Position numbers and translations under genes: made by a program. A stretch of 64,000 nucleotides of DNA from Panax quinquefolius (taxonomy: Eukaryota; Streptophyta; Magnoliopsida; Apiales; Araliaceae). Location: contig CM035167.1 in NCBI GenBank assembly GCA_020205615.1, positions 30,269,130 through 30,333,129 of the forward strand. The letters are read 5' to 3'. The notes under the pieces were generated by a model, which ran no database searches, was not told where the DNA came from, and was given only the letters and a program-made list of their open reading frames with translations. Shown here one piece after another: positions 22,074 through 32,689 of the stretch (positions are counted from its first letter, which is position 1; each line of letters starts with the position of its first letter).

Positions 22074-23758
22074 TGATAGGTTATAAACCTCAGGTATGAG
22101 TACCTAAGACTATAATCGTAAAGAGAAGGATAAGAAGATCACCACGTGATCATAGTAAATCGTAGTAACAGATGATCTGTTAAACGATGAATGATTTATA
22201 GCTAATGCTATGAATGAATGGTACTACGAAGTAGTACGGGATGAAGAACTCAGATTGAGTTATAAAGGATAGTATACAAATTAAAGAAAATTTGTATTAA
22301 GTAAAGAGAAAGTTAGAAGTTGTAAGATTTCAATTGAGAACTCATGTGATGGTTGAGTTGTATGAACCTTTGTTATGGGCAGATGTTTATGCTTTGGTGT
22401 AACAACTACTCGGTTTATTACAATGATAATCATTGGAATTGGTCGCGCTATTAAGATGTAAATGACGAGAAGGTGAATTTTTTCTCATGTATATACTTGA
22501 TAGGCAGAGAACGATAAGGTAGGTACGAGTTCTTGAAACTCACACTTATGGTAAGTTCGTGACTCATAATAATATGGTATGTTTTCGAACGTCTCAGCAA
22601 ATGGACGCCTAAGGTCTGTCTGGATGTTCTTAAACTCATACTATTGTGGAAAGTTCCTGAACTCATAAAGTGTGGTAAGTTGATGAACTATACTAAGGTA
22701 TAGGAATGTTTAGACTGAAAGTAAGAATTTTCAGTAGACTTGGTATTGAAGGTGCTAGAGAAGATTAAGTATTGTCGCAAGTAAGACAATGAAGGAAGAT
22801 GGAGAATAGGATATTCCAAGTCATCTAGCTATGCTAGATTTTGAAATTTCTTGAAATCGTGCTGATGTGCGCATTTTGAAAATGAAAGAATTGGTTCAGC
22901 TTTTTGAACCAATGGATTTTAAAAGAACTATTCTTGGTATGACTATGCTAATTATTTCAACTAGACAGAAATTGGTTTAAAATATCAAAATGAATTTTAT
23001 ATCATCAGTGCATTTGATGCAAAGATGGTAAAACGATGGAGTTATTAATGCAATTAAACTTGGTGTTGGATTTGATCTTAGGATCAACAACCTGCTATGG
23101 TATGATGTATAATGACGAAGTCATAAACTGACGAAGTCCTCAACGTACTGTGAAGAGTGCAGTATCATGACATCATGAAACGTTTTGATGTATTGCAAAA
23201 GAATTTAAAGAAGTAGTCGATGTCAATTGAGTTGACTTGACGAATGTTAAGGTTGATATCCAATTTATTGGTATGGTCCAAGATATTTGATTTGGCTAGA
23301 CAAATGGTATGTCATGATGCCAAACCAAATTGTTTTGGTGCGGATTCTAATGATTAAGTCTGAGGTGAACATACCCTGAAATGGGGTTATACGATAGGTT
23401 GATCACCTACGTATGGAAAGAGGTGGTTTACTTTCTTTGTGATGGTAAACTTACCGTGGAAAGAAGGGTTTACGGAGAAATGATGTTTAACCTAGTAAGA
23501 GTTCATGGTCAATTTGACCCCTCAGCAAAAGTATGAAATGTTTTAAAGGAATTCTTACATTCCTCGTTATTCCTTTCACTTCATGATTCTTGATAAGTTA
23601 TGAAGGGTAGGGAATGTTTGAAAGATAATAACTTCTTGGAAGAGAAGTTGAGAAAAAGAGTAAGTTCAAATTTTGAGGGCGAAATTCTATGAAGAAGGGG
23701 TGAATGTGATGACCCGGGTATGGGTATGGTTTGAAGAAATTCTGAGGACGAAATTTTT
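22074..23758 (+). other. non-coding interior of the LARD-like element
   Basis: No gag or pol motif is seen in any frame. A degenerate repeat of about 40 bp built on GTTCxTGAACTCATA ... GGTAA runs through about 22526-22705. Near 23680-23720 a second end-like motif (GAGGGCGAAATTCTATGAAG then TGTGATGACCCGGG) sits 60 bp before the true polypurine tract and may be the relic of another LTR start. Confidence 0.55.
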
Positions 23759-23772
23759 ATAAGGGGAAAGGA
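23759..23772 (+). other. polypurine tract
   Basis: ATAAGGGGAAAGGA comes directly before TGTGACACCTCGG. Confidence 0.8.
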
Positions 23773-24448
23773 TGTGACACCTCGGAAATCCGGATTGTCC
23801 AGAGATTAAGATTTAAAGAATTAGTAATTAATAAAATGAATTTTTATTAATACTATTTTGTGCTATGTGTTTATTAATCGTTTTATAACCTAGAATGATT
23901 ATTAATCGGGAGGATTCTGGTTATGAGCTAGATTGAACGAGTAAGAATTTTCAAGACGAAAATAAAAAATTTTCCACAAAAATATTTTCGGAGAAAAAGA
24001 CGAAATAGGCACTATTCAGCCGACGAAACCTAAGGGTTAGGGTTTGAATAACCTAATCCTTTCTAAGAGTTCTGTATGTCGAAATGATATTTCATCGAAA
24101 GATTTGATGATAATATATCGTGAAAAGTTAAGTAAGCCAATAAAAGTTTTTCTCAAAAAATGTGCAGAAATCGGATGAAATAAAAATGACGAAAAGTACT
24201 GCTGTGTACTTTTCATTCGTTTAGCTACGTTAGGGGAAAACGTGAAGGAAAACACTTAACGTGGAAAAGTGTTTTTCAGTTTTTCAAAGATTCGAAGAAT
24301 ACTTAAAAGTTAATCGGTAAAGGAAAGACGAAATATTCAAAAATATTTGGATTCCGAGAATCGCAGATTTAAATCGCTTCGGACGAATTCAATTACTAAG
24401 CACGAAGTTTCAAGGGAAGATAGCTAAGGAGGGTGGAATGAAGACTTG

Positions 24449-24470
24449 GCCACCAAGTAAACTTGGTGGC
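24449..24470. other. perfect 9-bp hairpin in LTR U3
   Basis: GCCACCAAG, loop TAAA, CTTGGTGGC. It lies about 65 bp upstream of the TATA box. Confidence 0.7.
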
Positions 24471-24535
24471 TAAGTTATGCATAGTAAGGAGGTTAGGGTG
24501 GCGAAATGACTAAAATGCCCCTAGCCTTGGTTTTC

Positions 24536-24543
24536 TATATAAA
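24536..24543 (+). promoter_or_regulatory. TATA box of the LARD-like LTR
   Basis: TATATAAA is followed about 50 bp later by a GAGAGAGAAAGAGAGAGAGA leader, a common plant LTR promoter layout. Confidence 0.6.
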
Positions 24544-25587
24544 CAAGCTTAAGCTCATTTGTTTGATTGATAATTCAACCAACACTTGAGAGAGAAAGAG
24601 AGAGAGACTTCGGATGGGTGAGAAAGAGAAAGAGAATGAGGAAAAGCTAGCTTGAATGCACGCTTTGTCCGACGGAAGGAGATTAAAGAAGAACGGTAAT
24701 CCGAACCCTAGTTCTTCTAATTTTTCTTTAAGTTTTTATGTTCAAAAACATAACTTAATGAGAATAAGAAGTAAAAGAGATTAGTAATGATTTCATATGG
24801 TTGAAATCGTGAGAAAATAAGAAATAAGAAATTTAGTTTATAAATTTCTTAAGCAAGTATAAGATTCGTGAGGATTTTGAGCGATCCGAATGAATATTAT
24901 GAACGAGTAGGTGTATTAAGTAAGGAATGGTGTTCTATAACATCAAATTCCAATAAAAAGTGAAATCGTAATCCAAAATATCAATTAAAAATGAAGAACG
25001 AACGAAGAACGCGAAGAACACGCGAAGAACACGAAGAACGTTGTTGATGGACAAATTTAAAACCATCGTAGTGTAATTGTTGTTGATGGACAAGTTTAAA
25101 ACCATCGCGTATAAGTTAGATGCTTATTTCTTGGTTAGGAACGTTAGAAACGTTCATGACGAACAGATTAAAACTAAGCTATAACAAAGTTATGGCGAAA
25201 ATTTTGTAAAAGAAGAACGAAAATTTGAAAGTTAGTAAATGAACCCGAACGTGTAGGGTTTCATAAGAATGTAAGAGAACGTATAAAACGTCAGTAGTGG
25301 ACTCAAGAACAAATGAATTCCGAGTTCGGATGATCGAATTACGGACGAACGAACAAAGAACGTTAAAGACGTTAAAATGAACAAAGAGCGAAGATTAAGC
25401 CAATCGAATGGCATGTTAACAGATTCAGAATGAAGTTCTGTCCGTGGTTAATCGAAGTATGTAAGATAAGGAAGAAAATGGATTTGGAACGACCTCGTTC
25501 TGAGTTATAACGAAGAAGTTATGAGATCGTAAAGTACGCGTCTCAAACTTGATGTAAGACTTTGAAAAAATTTCTAGGTTTCATACT

Positions 25588-25755
25588 CGGCACCGCAACG
25601 CGAGTCGTGCCTTAGAGGCCGGTGGCGCAGTATAAGATCGGCCATAATCTTCTAGAGAGTGGCGCCGCAGTGCAAGAGATAACAAAGGACTTGTCACCAC
25701 AGCGCCAGCTTGGGAAGAGAGGAGAGAGAAGTAGGTCGCGCCGCAACGCGAGAGG
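25588..25755 (+). repeat. GC-rich motif cluster in AT-rich LTR
   Basis: Five variants of GGCRCCGCAACGCGAG recur about every 35-45 bp (25588, 25622, 25663, 25696, 25739). Similar motifs occur at about 49160-49185 and 56130-56240. Confidence 0.5.
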
Positions 25756-28504
25756 AAGGGAAAGCACGCAATTGTCACAGTCACTTTGGTGCAGAGTAAT
25801 GCCCGTAAATGAGATTTTAGTTCTCGCCATTCTTTGGAGGATGTGCAAGAAAGAAATATGAACATAATGTTCAACTAATGTAACACTTAATCAAGTGTTT
25901 TAAACCTTTAATAAAGGTTGAATGAAAAAATTAAACGAGATTAAAAGACAAAGAATGTAGATGCGGGTTACGGAACCGATGTCCGGGGACCGTAGTCGCG
26001 ATAAACGAACGTGAGGGATTTCTATGATTGTGATTCCTTAGACGTTGAGTGATGAAGTTAATGAATAACATTCTAATTTTATGTCATAGTAATGAGAGAT
26101 AAATGTAAAGCGTTTAGACGCTGTGAACGCAATGTTGTTGCGATGAACGATCGGTCTTAGCATACAACGAACTGTATGTCTTCGATATAAAGAAAGAATA
26201 ATGAACATGGAGTTCATGGGTTGAATAACGATGAAAACGATTGAAACCTAGGGTGAAGGTTCAATGAAAGATTAAGAGACGAGTAACGTGAACGTCGAAT
26301 ACATAAACGATCGTCGTGAATCGTATTCGAGTTGGACGAACGTTCTAAGTATATTCTGGTTGTATGACTTAGACGTTAACAAAGGTAGTAGGTAAGATAC
26401 AATTGGTATCAAGAAAGCCGTAACGAACGGTAATGAGATTAATGAAAGTCCAAGTATGAGTCGGATAGAGAATGTTAGAATGAAGTAAGCGTTGAACACT
26501 TTAACCAACGTAAGGGTTGAGTGTAAGCGAGTGTAAACGGGCAGAACCTACACTCCGTGTATGGTTTAACCGTAATGTAATGAAGACTAAGTTTTAGCCG
26601 TGAACGGTGAAGAAACTAAGTTAAAGATAATAACGTATAACGTTAAGAAGCCGAGTTAATAAGTATAACTTGGACAACGTTCAGAGTTGAAAGAACCAGA
26701 CGTTGTCAGGTATGAATAAGTTAATATGAAATGTTTAATGCTATGTTCTCATAGTATTGACATTGAATGATCGTTCTGAGTATACAAAAGACTGTAATGC
26801 TTAGACGATGATGAATAAATCCTGAGGTATGGCACTTAGTTGCCAGAAAGCTATAAGGAATAAGAAATTGACTTAACGAACATTATAATTTAATAATTCG
26901 TATAAGTTAAGAGAAAGTTAGGTTGTGGTACAATCGTAACCTTTGATGGTTGACATATGGGAGCTGGGCTAAACAATTCCTTCAGAGAGCGAAGGTATAT
27001 ACAAAACTGGCAACCGATCTAACTCACTGTGATGGCAATGTAGATGAGACGGGAACTTGTTTGTTGGTTGTTTGTTGAAAACCACTCAGAATACTATATG
27101 AACTACTAGCAGAGAAGCGATGTGTGTTGAGTCCTAGAGAAGTAATACGAAGAAGATAAGAATGTGAATCATCAAAGATGATGAACGTATTGAGTAAGAC
27201 ATCTCCGTATGTCATGAAACCGTAAACCGGTAATGAAAGTTAGTCGCGTAAAATTTTATTGCAAGAACGCGAACCTTAAGAAGTAAAGTTAAGTAAACCA
27301 ATGTGTAAGTCAAGTGTATGACTAATTGGTGTACGTGTTATTTTCTTATGTGCTACATAGGAATGGGAATGAGCAGTTCAGCGTAAGCTGTTGCTGTGCG
27401 TTAGGCAAGTTTCCTAACTTCATTCATATTTTTAAATGAATGCTAGTTTCTAAAACTTCTCAGATGTTGAACTTGAGAAGTTCTGTCTATGTGCAAATGT
27501 GTGATATTTGTACAAGGTGGTAGAATGTATGAGGCCTTGTGCCAAAATTTGAACACTTCGGTGTTTCTATGAGATGAATTGTTCTATGTTTGAACTGTTC
27601 AATAAAAGAATGTTCTGTTTATACATGAACCGTTATTGTTAAGTCTGTGCTATTGATTCTAGCCAGACAGAATGTGCATGAAAAAGAGTAGAGATTGAAA
27701 GTATTTCAAAGTGAATATGACTAATGTTTTAAGATGATAGTAATCAAGACTATAACTATTATTCAAGCTGCTTCGTAACCTTGTTCGGTTATTGAAATCT
27801 GAAAAGAATGTTTAAATTCTTGAAGTTGTTTGTTCAACTGTTATGACTTGCTGGGCAATTGAATGCTCATACTTGCTTTAAATGAAAAACATTTTCAGCG
27901 AACGATGTTAGAAGAACTTAAGGATCCCGTATAGATCAAGGTGACGGTATCCAGATGAAGTGCCATTCAGAATGTGAATGAGTGAGAAGATCAAGTGAAG
28001 ACTTGTAATATAGAAATATGAAAATTAAACTATAGATTAGTTTAATGAACTAAATGTATCCTTGGTGGCGGATAAAAGTCACTCTTGTAAGATGAAAGGA
28101 ATAATGTAATTATCATTATTTGTAATGAGGAAGGTTATAAGGTTTCGAGAACCTGGGAATTCAGAATGTATGTTATTATATTTCAGTATATAATGATGTA
28201 TGTTGGATGAATGATGTACTCGTGACGTAAGGAATTTGGGTGTGAAGATAGATCGGATAGCCTCTTTTGTACTCAGTATATAATGACGTAATGATGTACT
28301 CAGTGTATTTTCCCACTTTTAAACACATGTGAGCTCATATATAGCCTCTTTTGTACCCACAAAAGCCAGTGTTTACCCACTTTAAAGATATATAAGCCTT
28401 TTTTAGCAGTCAGCTGTAAGCCTTCTCACACACTTTAGAGTCTTTCTCTTAATCTGTGCACACACCCTTCTACACGTTGAGAGTCATGTTGCTTGCTTTT
28501 TGCC

Positions 28505-28549
28505 CGGACTTCGGTCCGTGGTTTCATTCCAGTCTATTTATATATATAT

Positions 28550-28581
<32 letters not shown>

Positions 28582-28740
28582 ATATATTGACTAACATTAT
28601 CGAGTTATGCCTCGATTGAGCCTAGACTTCGGTCTAGAGCGTTTATTTGCTTTTCTATATATATATATAATTTATATATATGAATTGTGTGTCGAACTTT
28701 GTTCGATGAGCCTAGACTTGATGCCCAGAGCGTTTATTGC

Positions 28741-28785
<45 letters not shown>

Positions 28786-28966
28786 ATATATTAAGCGTGT
28801 GTGGGACTGCATTCGATGAGCCTGGATTTTATATCCGGTGCGTTTACTCGCTTTTATATATATATATATATACTTGTATATATGAACTGTGGTCGAACTC
28901 TATTCGATGAGCCTGGATTTTATATCCGGTGCATTTATTGCTTATATATATATATATATATATAAA
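28505..28966. repeat. roughly 100-bp minisatellite of paired hairpins separated by (TA)n
   Basis: Four to five units share the core GATGAGCCTxGAyxTxxxxCCxG(A/T)GCGTTTA and end in (TA)n. Each can form two hairpins. CGGAC-TTCG-GTCCG is at 28505-28518, ATCGAG/CTCGAT at 28599-28616, CTAGAC-TTCG-GTCTAG at 28622-28637, TCGAAC/GTTCGA at 28692-28706, CTGGAT/ATCCGG (one GU) at 28822-28838 and TCGAA/TTCGA at 28893-28907. Confidence 0.75.
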
Positions 28967-28971
28967 CAATC

Positions 28972-28985
28972 TCTTTCTTTTTATT
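28972..28985 (-). other. polypurine tract (minus strand)
   Basis: Read on the minus strand it is AAAAAGAAAGAGAT, directly before TGTTTATATATA. Confidence 0.45.
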
Positions 28986-29979
28986 TATAAACATTTAGGG
29001 AAGGGATTACATTAGATCCTAAGACTAAATGTTTGAGAGGGAAGATCGAAGTACGAAGGACTTCGTCTTCATCTTCTAACTAAGAAGATCGAAGCTGAAA
29101 GCTTCGTCTCCAGCTAACTCTAGAGAGAAGGGAGAGGACCTCGGAAGAGCTTTCTAGAGAGAGAAGCTCTGAGGCTTTACTAAACTAAACCTAATCAACT
29201 CTAAACACTTCGAGTTGTTTAAATAGAAAACTGAAAAAGTAAATTACTATTGAATCACACAGGATTCACTATTACACTAACTGAAGTAAAAGTAATTTAC
29301 TTAAGTAAAAGTAAAACGTAAGAAACATTTTACATTTACTTTTACATGGGTAAATGTAAGAAACATTTAACTAAGTTAAAAACATTTAAATTAAGTAAAA
29401 GTAAAAGTTATTCTTTTACTTTTACTTTTACATTTACTAAAGTAAAAGACTTTTGCTTTAAGTAAAAACAAAAGCTGAGATGATGGCTTGAGCCATCACC
29501 TGTCGGTGACTTGAAGATGCCTCTGGCGTCTTCTTCGTTGACTGGTCCGTCCCTGTCTGTGTCGGAAGGTGCTGTTGATCATCTTCTCAGATGAGTCACC
29601 ATCCCCATACAAATCAGACTGAAATCTAAAACAAAGGATCACTCGATTAGTCCTGATCTATCAGTAAAATCGATCTAAACAAAGATCTATTTGTTAACTG
29701 TTTAAACAAAAATTCTTTCTTTGATCATTCCTGTTAAACTCAAATCGTTCTTGCCATGTGTAAACACATACCCGTAGATCTAACAATACCCTTAGCCTAA
29801 ACTACTCACACTCTGGAGACTTACAACGGCATAACGGGTCTTTTGGCGATCTTAGGTGGTTTACGGCAAGTCAAGCGAATGATCTAGGAGCCAAAGAAAT
29901 GAAAGTTTGAAAAAACATTTAAAAACAAATCAAACTATTTTCAATCGAAACCACCGACAGAATCAAGAACCAACCATGT

Positions 29980-29992
29980 GGCTTTGATACCA
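29980..29992 (-). other. primer-binding site, tRNA-iMet (minus strand)
   Basis: On the minus strand it reads TGGTATCAAAGCC, the form common in Ty1/copia-type and related elements. Confidence 0.65.
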
Positions 29993-30002
29993 TATAACAA
30001 CC

Positions 30003-30003
<1 letters not shown>

Positions 30004-30052
<49 letters not shown>

Positions 30053-30570
30053 TCTGCTCAAGTTTGCTTCGTAGTAGTTGATACGCTTTCTGACTTTATT
30101 TACGTTTTGTCCCGTCTGGAGTTTCCTCCGTGGCGGTTGATAGCTTTTAACAGCTTTATTTATATTTCTGATCCCCCATTGAGGTGCTTCGCGGTTGGTG
30201 ATCCTGTCTGTATATATATATTTACAGCTTTTATATATATATACTTGCTTACTACTTTCATATAAACTACAGTATCTTGTGAGCCTAGGAATCATGTGAT
30301 CATAGATTCATCACATTGAATCTAGATTCGGTTCCCGTGATGGACATTTTCAGCTGTAAGCAGCTTGTAAATTATTCTGCAATGTCTGAATTTCCTCAGA
30401 TGGTTTCTATACCCACGAGGAAGTCAACATTATTTTATATATTATTTTCATACGGATGCCTCGCATCCGTCAAATAAAATCAATCAAGCCGATCAATTAA
30501 TAAAAATGGGAGTGTAAAAGGTCTCAATTTCTATTGAGCATCAGGGTTTGAAAAACCTCTTTTATAAAAC
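30004..30570. repeat. (TA)n run and string of short hairpins
   Basis: (TA)n spans 30004-30049. Then come the perfect stems TAGATTCA/TGAATCTA (30303-30324), AGCTG/CAGCT (30352-30365), TCTGA/TCAGA (30385-30400), ACGGATGC/GCATCCGT (30452-30470) and CTCAAT/ATTGAG (30523-30538). Confidence 0.7.
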
Positions 30571-30668
30571 ATCACTGCCATATCTTGCTAGAAATTGAAT
30601 TTTTACATAAATTCTAACCTTGTGTATATAGGTTCGAACGAGGCCTCGTACAACTTCCATATAACAGC

Positions 30669-31038
30669 ACATTGACCCCCACACACACACACACACTCAA
30701 ATAATAGTCTCTTGAAAAGAGGCGGTCACCGTGGTAACACGGATGTCGGGGGGTGCCTAACACCTTCCCCCCGTATAACCAAGTCCCCGGACCCTAAACG
30801 AATATCAGTTTTTTCGACCCGTATATCAGTGTCACATCACTGGGTCAATGTGCAAACCTTTTATCGGTTGTGTTGGTACAAGCATTTAAAAAACCAACTG
30901 GCGACTCTTAATAGTCCCATCGTCGACATCATACATGTCGGACCTTTTTCACTTGTTTTTTCAAACAAATCTCACCTAAAATGAGAACACCAAAGAACAA
31001 GTAACGGAAAGGGACATCCAAAAATCCCGACGTCGACA
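30669..31038 (+). repeat. LTR 3' end, probably of the Tat element
   Basis: It begins at a (CA)n run and ends CCCGACGTCGACA. A second copy at 56523-56875 ends identically and is followed by a target duplication, so the end is real. It contains GGGGTGCCTAACACCTTCCC and TGGCGACTC motifs that I associate with Tat/Ogre LTRs, and two strong hairpins (CCGTG-GTAA-CACGG at 30729-30742; a G/C-rich stem at 30747-30773). Confidence 0.5.
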
Positions 31039-31345
31039 CCTGATTCTGTCTTTATTATTCTGTTGGAATATCCTGTCTGTGCATTTTACGTCGGTCCTGG
31101 TTCCGTCTTTATTATTATTCTGTTAGAATATCCTGTCCGTGCATTTTACGCCGGACCTGATTCCGTCCTTATTACTATTCTATTGGAATAACCTGTCTAT
31201 GCAAAGTACCGCATGTATGGTGATTTTTGTTGTTATTCCATTCTTTATTATTCAGTTGGAACATCTTGTCGGTGCGAATTTTTCCTGACCTGGTTCCGTT
31301 ATTTAGTATTCTGTTGGAATAACCTATCTATGCGAAGTACCGCAT
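31039..31345 (+). repeat. LTR array built on TTATTCTGTTGGAATA
   Basis: About five units of 58-80 bp share CCTGrTTCCGTCTTTATTAT then CTGTTGGAATA(T/A)CCTGTCTGTGCA. Related arrays occur in reverse at 42950-43390, 47395-47790 and 61020-61470. The 3' LTR of this same element lacks it. Confidence 0.7.
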
Positions 31346-32308
31346 GCATGGTGATTTCTTTTGTTATTCCATTCTTTATTATACTCAGTTGGTTAAAATT
31401 TTGACTTCTATACTCCGTGAAATTAGTGGAATATCCTTGATAATTGTGCTTCATCCAATATCTTTTCATGGAAATATTCTTCTGAGCATTCTTGAATTTT
31501 ACTCTACAAAGCAGTATCATGTTGACAATTTTGACGTTATTGGTTCTTGGACAAATTAATTCTTGAACTTGTTTTATTGAATTCTTATATCATTGTCATC
31601 ATCCTCATATTTATATTTTTTTAAAGTCATCTATGGCCTATAGTGCATAGATGGACTTGGTATGATTATAACCAGGGATTATTAGGTGTAATCATGACTG
31701 TAATGTTACAAAGGATGTGCTAAAAGTCCTCATTGTCCCGTAGTGCATGGATGGACAGTTGTTGGCATGATCATGACCATTAATGAATACACAAATATTC
31801 TTGGCCCGTAGTGCATGGATAATTGTGGTTGTGATACTAAAGAATATCCTTGGTCAGAGTGCGCGGGGGTGATTCGATGATGTGGATTATTTATTAAAAG
31901 TCGAGTCTCGGTGATAAAAGTCATGAAAAACCTTTTAAATCATAGAAGATAGCAGATTTTATTCTCTACTTGACTCTTCTAATGGATTGCTTGTTTCCGC
32001 TACAGTTAAACTTGATGTTTGTTATATTGTATCAGTTTAACACTGTTTAAGGCTAATAATAATTTATTCTACATTATCTTAGTCATAATATTTCTTACTG
32101 GGCTAGTTGAGCTCACCTTTTCTTTCACTGTTCTCTTTAGGAAATGAGAACGTAGCTGGGATGAGTCGAGGAACGGAGTGATGGTCCGGATGATAGTATT
32201 AGCTAGTAGTCCTCACTATTATGTTAAATAGTGTGACAATAAATGTAATGAGGACTCATTCTGAGAGTGGATATTGTCTAAAAGACAGTATTTGTATTTA
32301 AACTCACA

Positions 32309-32498
32309 GCTCTCTTGTTGTATAATTAAGATTGTATTTATGTTCTGTACCATGTATTTGGCAACTCAGAATAGGTGATGTATACCTATTTTGGGGGCAT
32401 CATAGCTCATGTTGTATATTTAAGTTTGTATTTGTATTCTGTACCATGTATTTGGCGACTCAGAATGGGTGATGTATACCTATTTTGGGGGCGTCACA
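32309..32498 (+). repeat. tandem duplication of the LTR tail
   Basis: Two consecutive copies of about 95 bp end in CTATTTTGGGGGCATCATAG and CTATTTTGGGGGCGTCACAG. The primer site follows only the second. Confidence 0.8.
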
Positions 32499-32500
32499 GT

Positions 32501-32512
32501 TGGTATCGAAGA
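32501..32512 (+). other. primer-binding site, tRNA-iMet type
   Basis: TGGTATCGAAGA lies two bases after the LTR end. Confidence 0.75.
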
Positions 32513-32689
32513 TTAGGGATATGATCCTTGGCTAAGATTTAAGACTAGAACTAGGGGAGAGAGACATGTAATTCCTTTGCTAGTATGACTTACCTAAGTT
32601 TATTTGTTATTTAATTGGTCGGTCAGAATATAGGGATAATATGTGGTGTGTCAATTAACCCTTGTTTTGGTGGCAATATTTGAAAATAA

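Larger units (their letters stand above)
20487..28258 (+). mobile_element. LARD-like non-coding LTR retrotransposon, both outer ends damaged
   Basis: A 1.57 kb segment (20487-22058) recurs at 26710-28258 in the same orientation. The first copy ends GGGCGTTACA and is followed by an iMet primer site. A polypurine tract and TGTGACACC start lie at 23759-23773. The element therefore has an LTR of about 4.5 kb, with the 5' copy truncated to its last 1.57 kb, around a 1.7 kb interior without any ORF above 75 codons. This fits the large non-autonomous (LARD) type. The right LTR lacks its last roughly 15-20 bp. Confidence 0.7.
23773..28258 (+). repeat. 3' LTR of the LARD-like element, about 4.5 kb
   Basis: It starts TGTGACACCTCGGAAATCCG. 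A TATA box lies at 24536, so about 3.7 kb of the LTR would be R/U5. It holds GAAGAACG-type short repeats (24985-25040), a doubled GTTGTTGATGGACAA unit (25041-25110) and GC motifs at 25588-25755. It is cut off at 28258. Confidence 0.75.
28259..30668 (-). mobile_element. small hairpin-rich LTR-type element, minus strand, no coding capacity
   Basis: A minus-strand iMet primer site (29980-29992) and a minus-strand polypurine tract (28972-28985) bracket a 1 kb interior without ORFs. On both outer sides lie (TA)n-rich, hairpin-rich segments that would be the LTRs (about 28400-28970 and 30000-30570). Those two flanks resemble each other in design rather than in base-by-base identity, so the LTR pairing is tentative. 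It could be a copia-type or TRIM-like element. The ORFs through the TA runs (Ile-Tyr repeats) are artefacts. Confidence 0.4.
1..31038 (+). mobile_element. Tat/Ogre-type Ty3/gypsy retrotransposon, left end outside window, heavily nested
   Basis: The domain order gag, protease, G-patch, RT, RNase H, second RNase H of the archaeal type and integrase on the + strand (117-6155), followed by antisense extra ORFs, is characteristic of the Tat lineage of plant Ty3/gypsy elements. The 5' LTR and primer site lie left of the window. The right end is placed at 31038, where a block ending GACGTCGACA abuts a truncated Tekay LTR. Assigning that block to this element is inference: it has the right orientation and position, and a second copy at 56523-56875 is a clean LTR end with a target duplication. 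Three other elements are nested inside (9781-18141, 20487-28258, 28259-30668). Confidence 0.5.
31039..32498 (+). repeat. 5' LTR, 5'-truncated
   Basis: Homology to the other Tekay LTRs starts inside a repeat array at 31039 and ends GGGGGCGTCACA at 32498. It lacks U3 and the TATA box. It carries stem-loops at about 31629, 31724 and 31797, and a tandem duplication of its last roughly 95 bp. Confidence 0.85.

Noticed and set aside
25622..25861. 79-codon + strand ORF in a GC-rich island
   Set aside because: It has no recognisable motif and lies in LTR R/U5 with repeat structure; the minus-strand ORFs there are equally arbitrary.
28607..28819. ORF with long Ile-Tyr repeats, also 29963-30295 on both strands
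   Set aside because: It is a translation of (TA)n microsatellites with no codon bias or homology-like motif.
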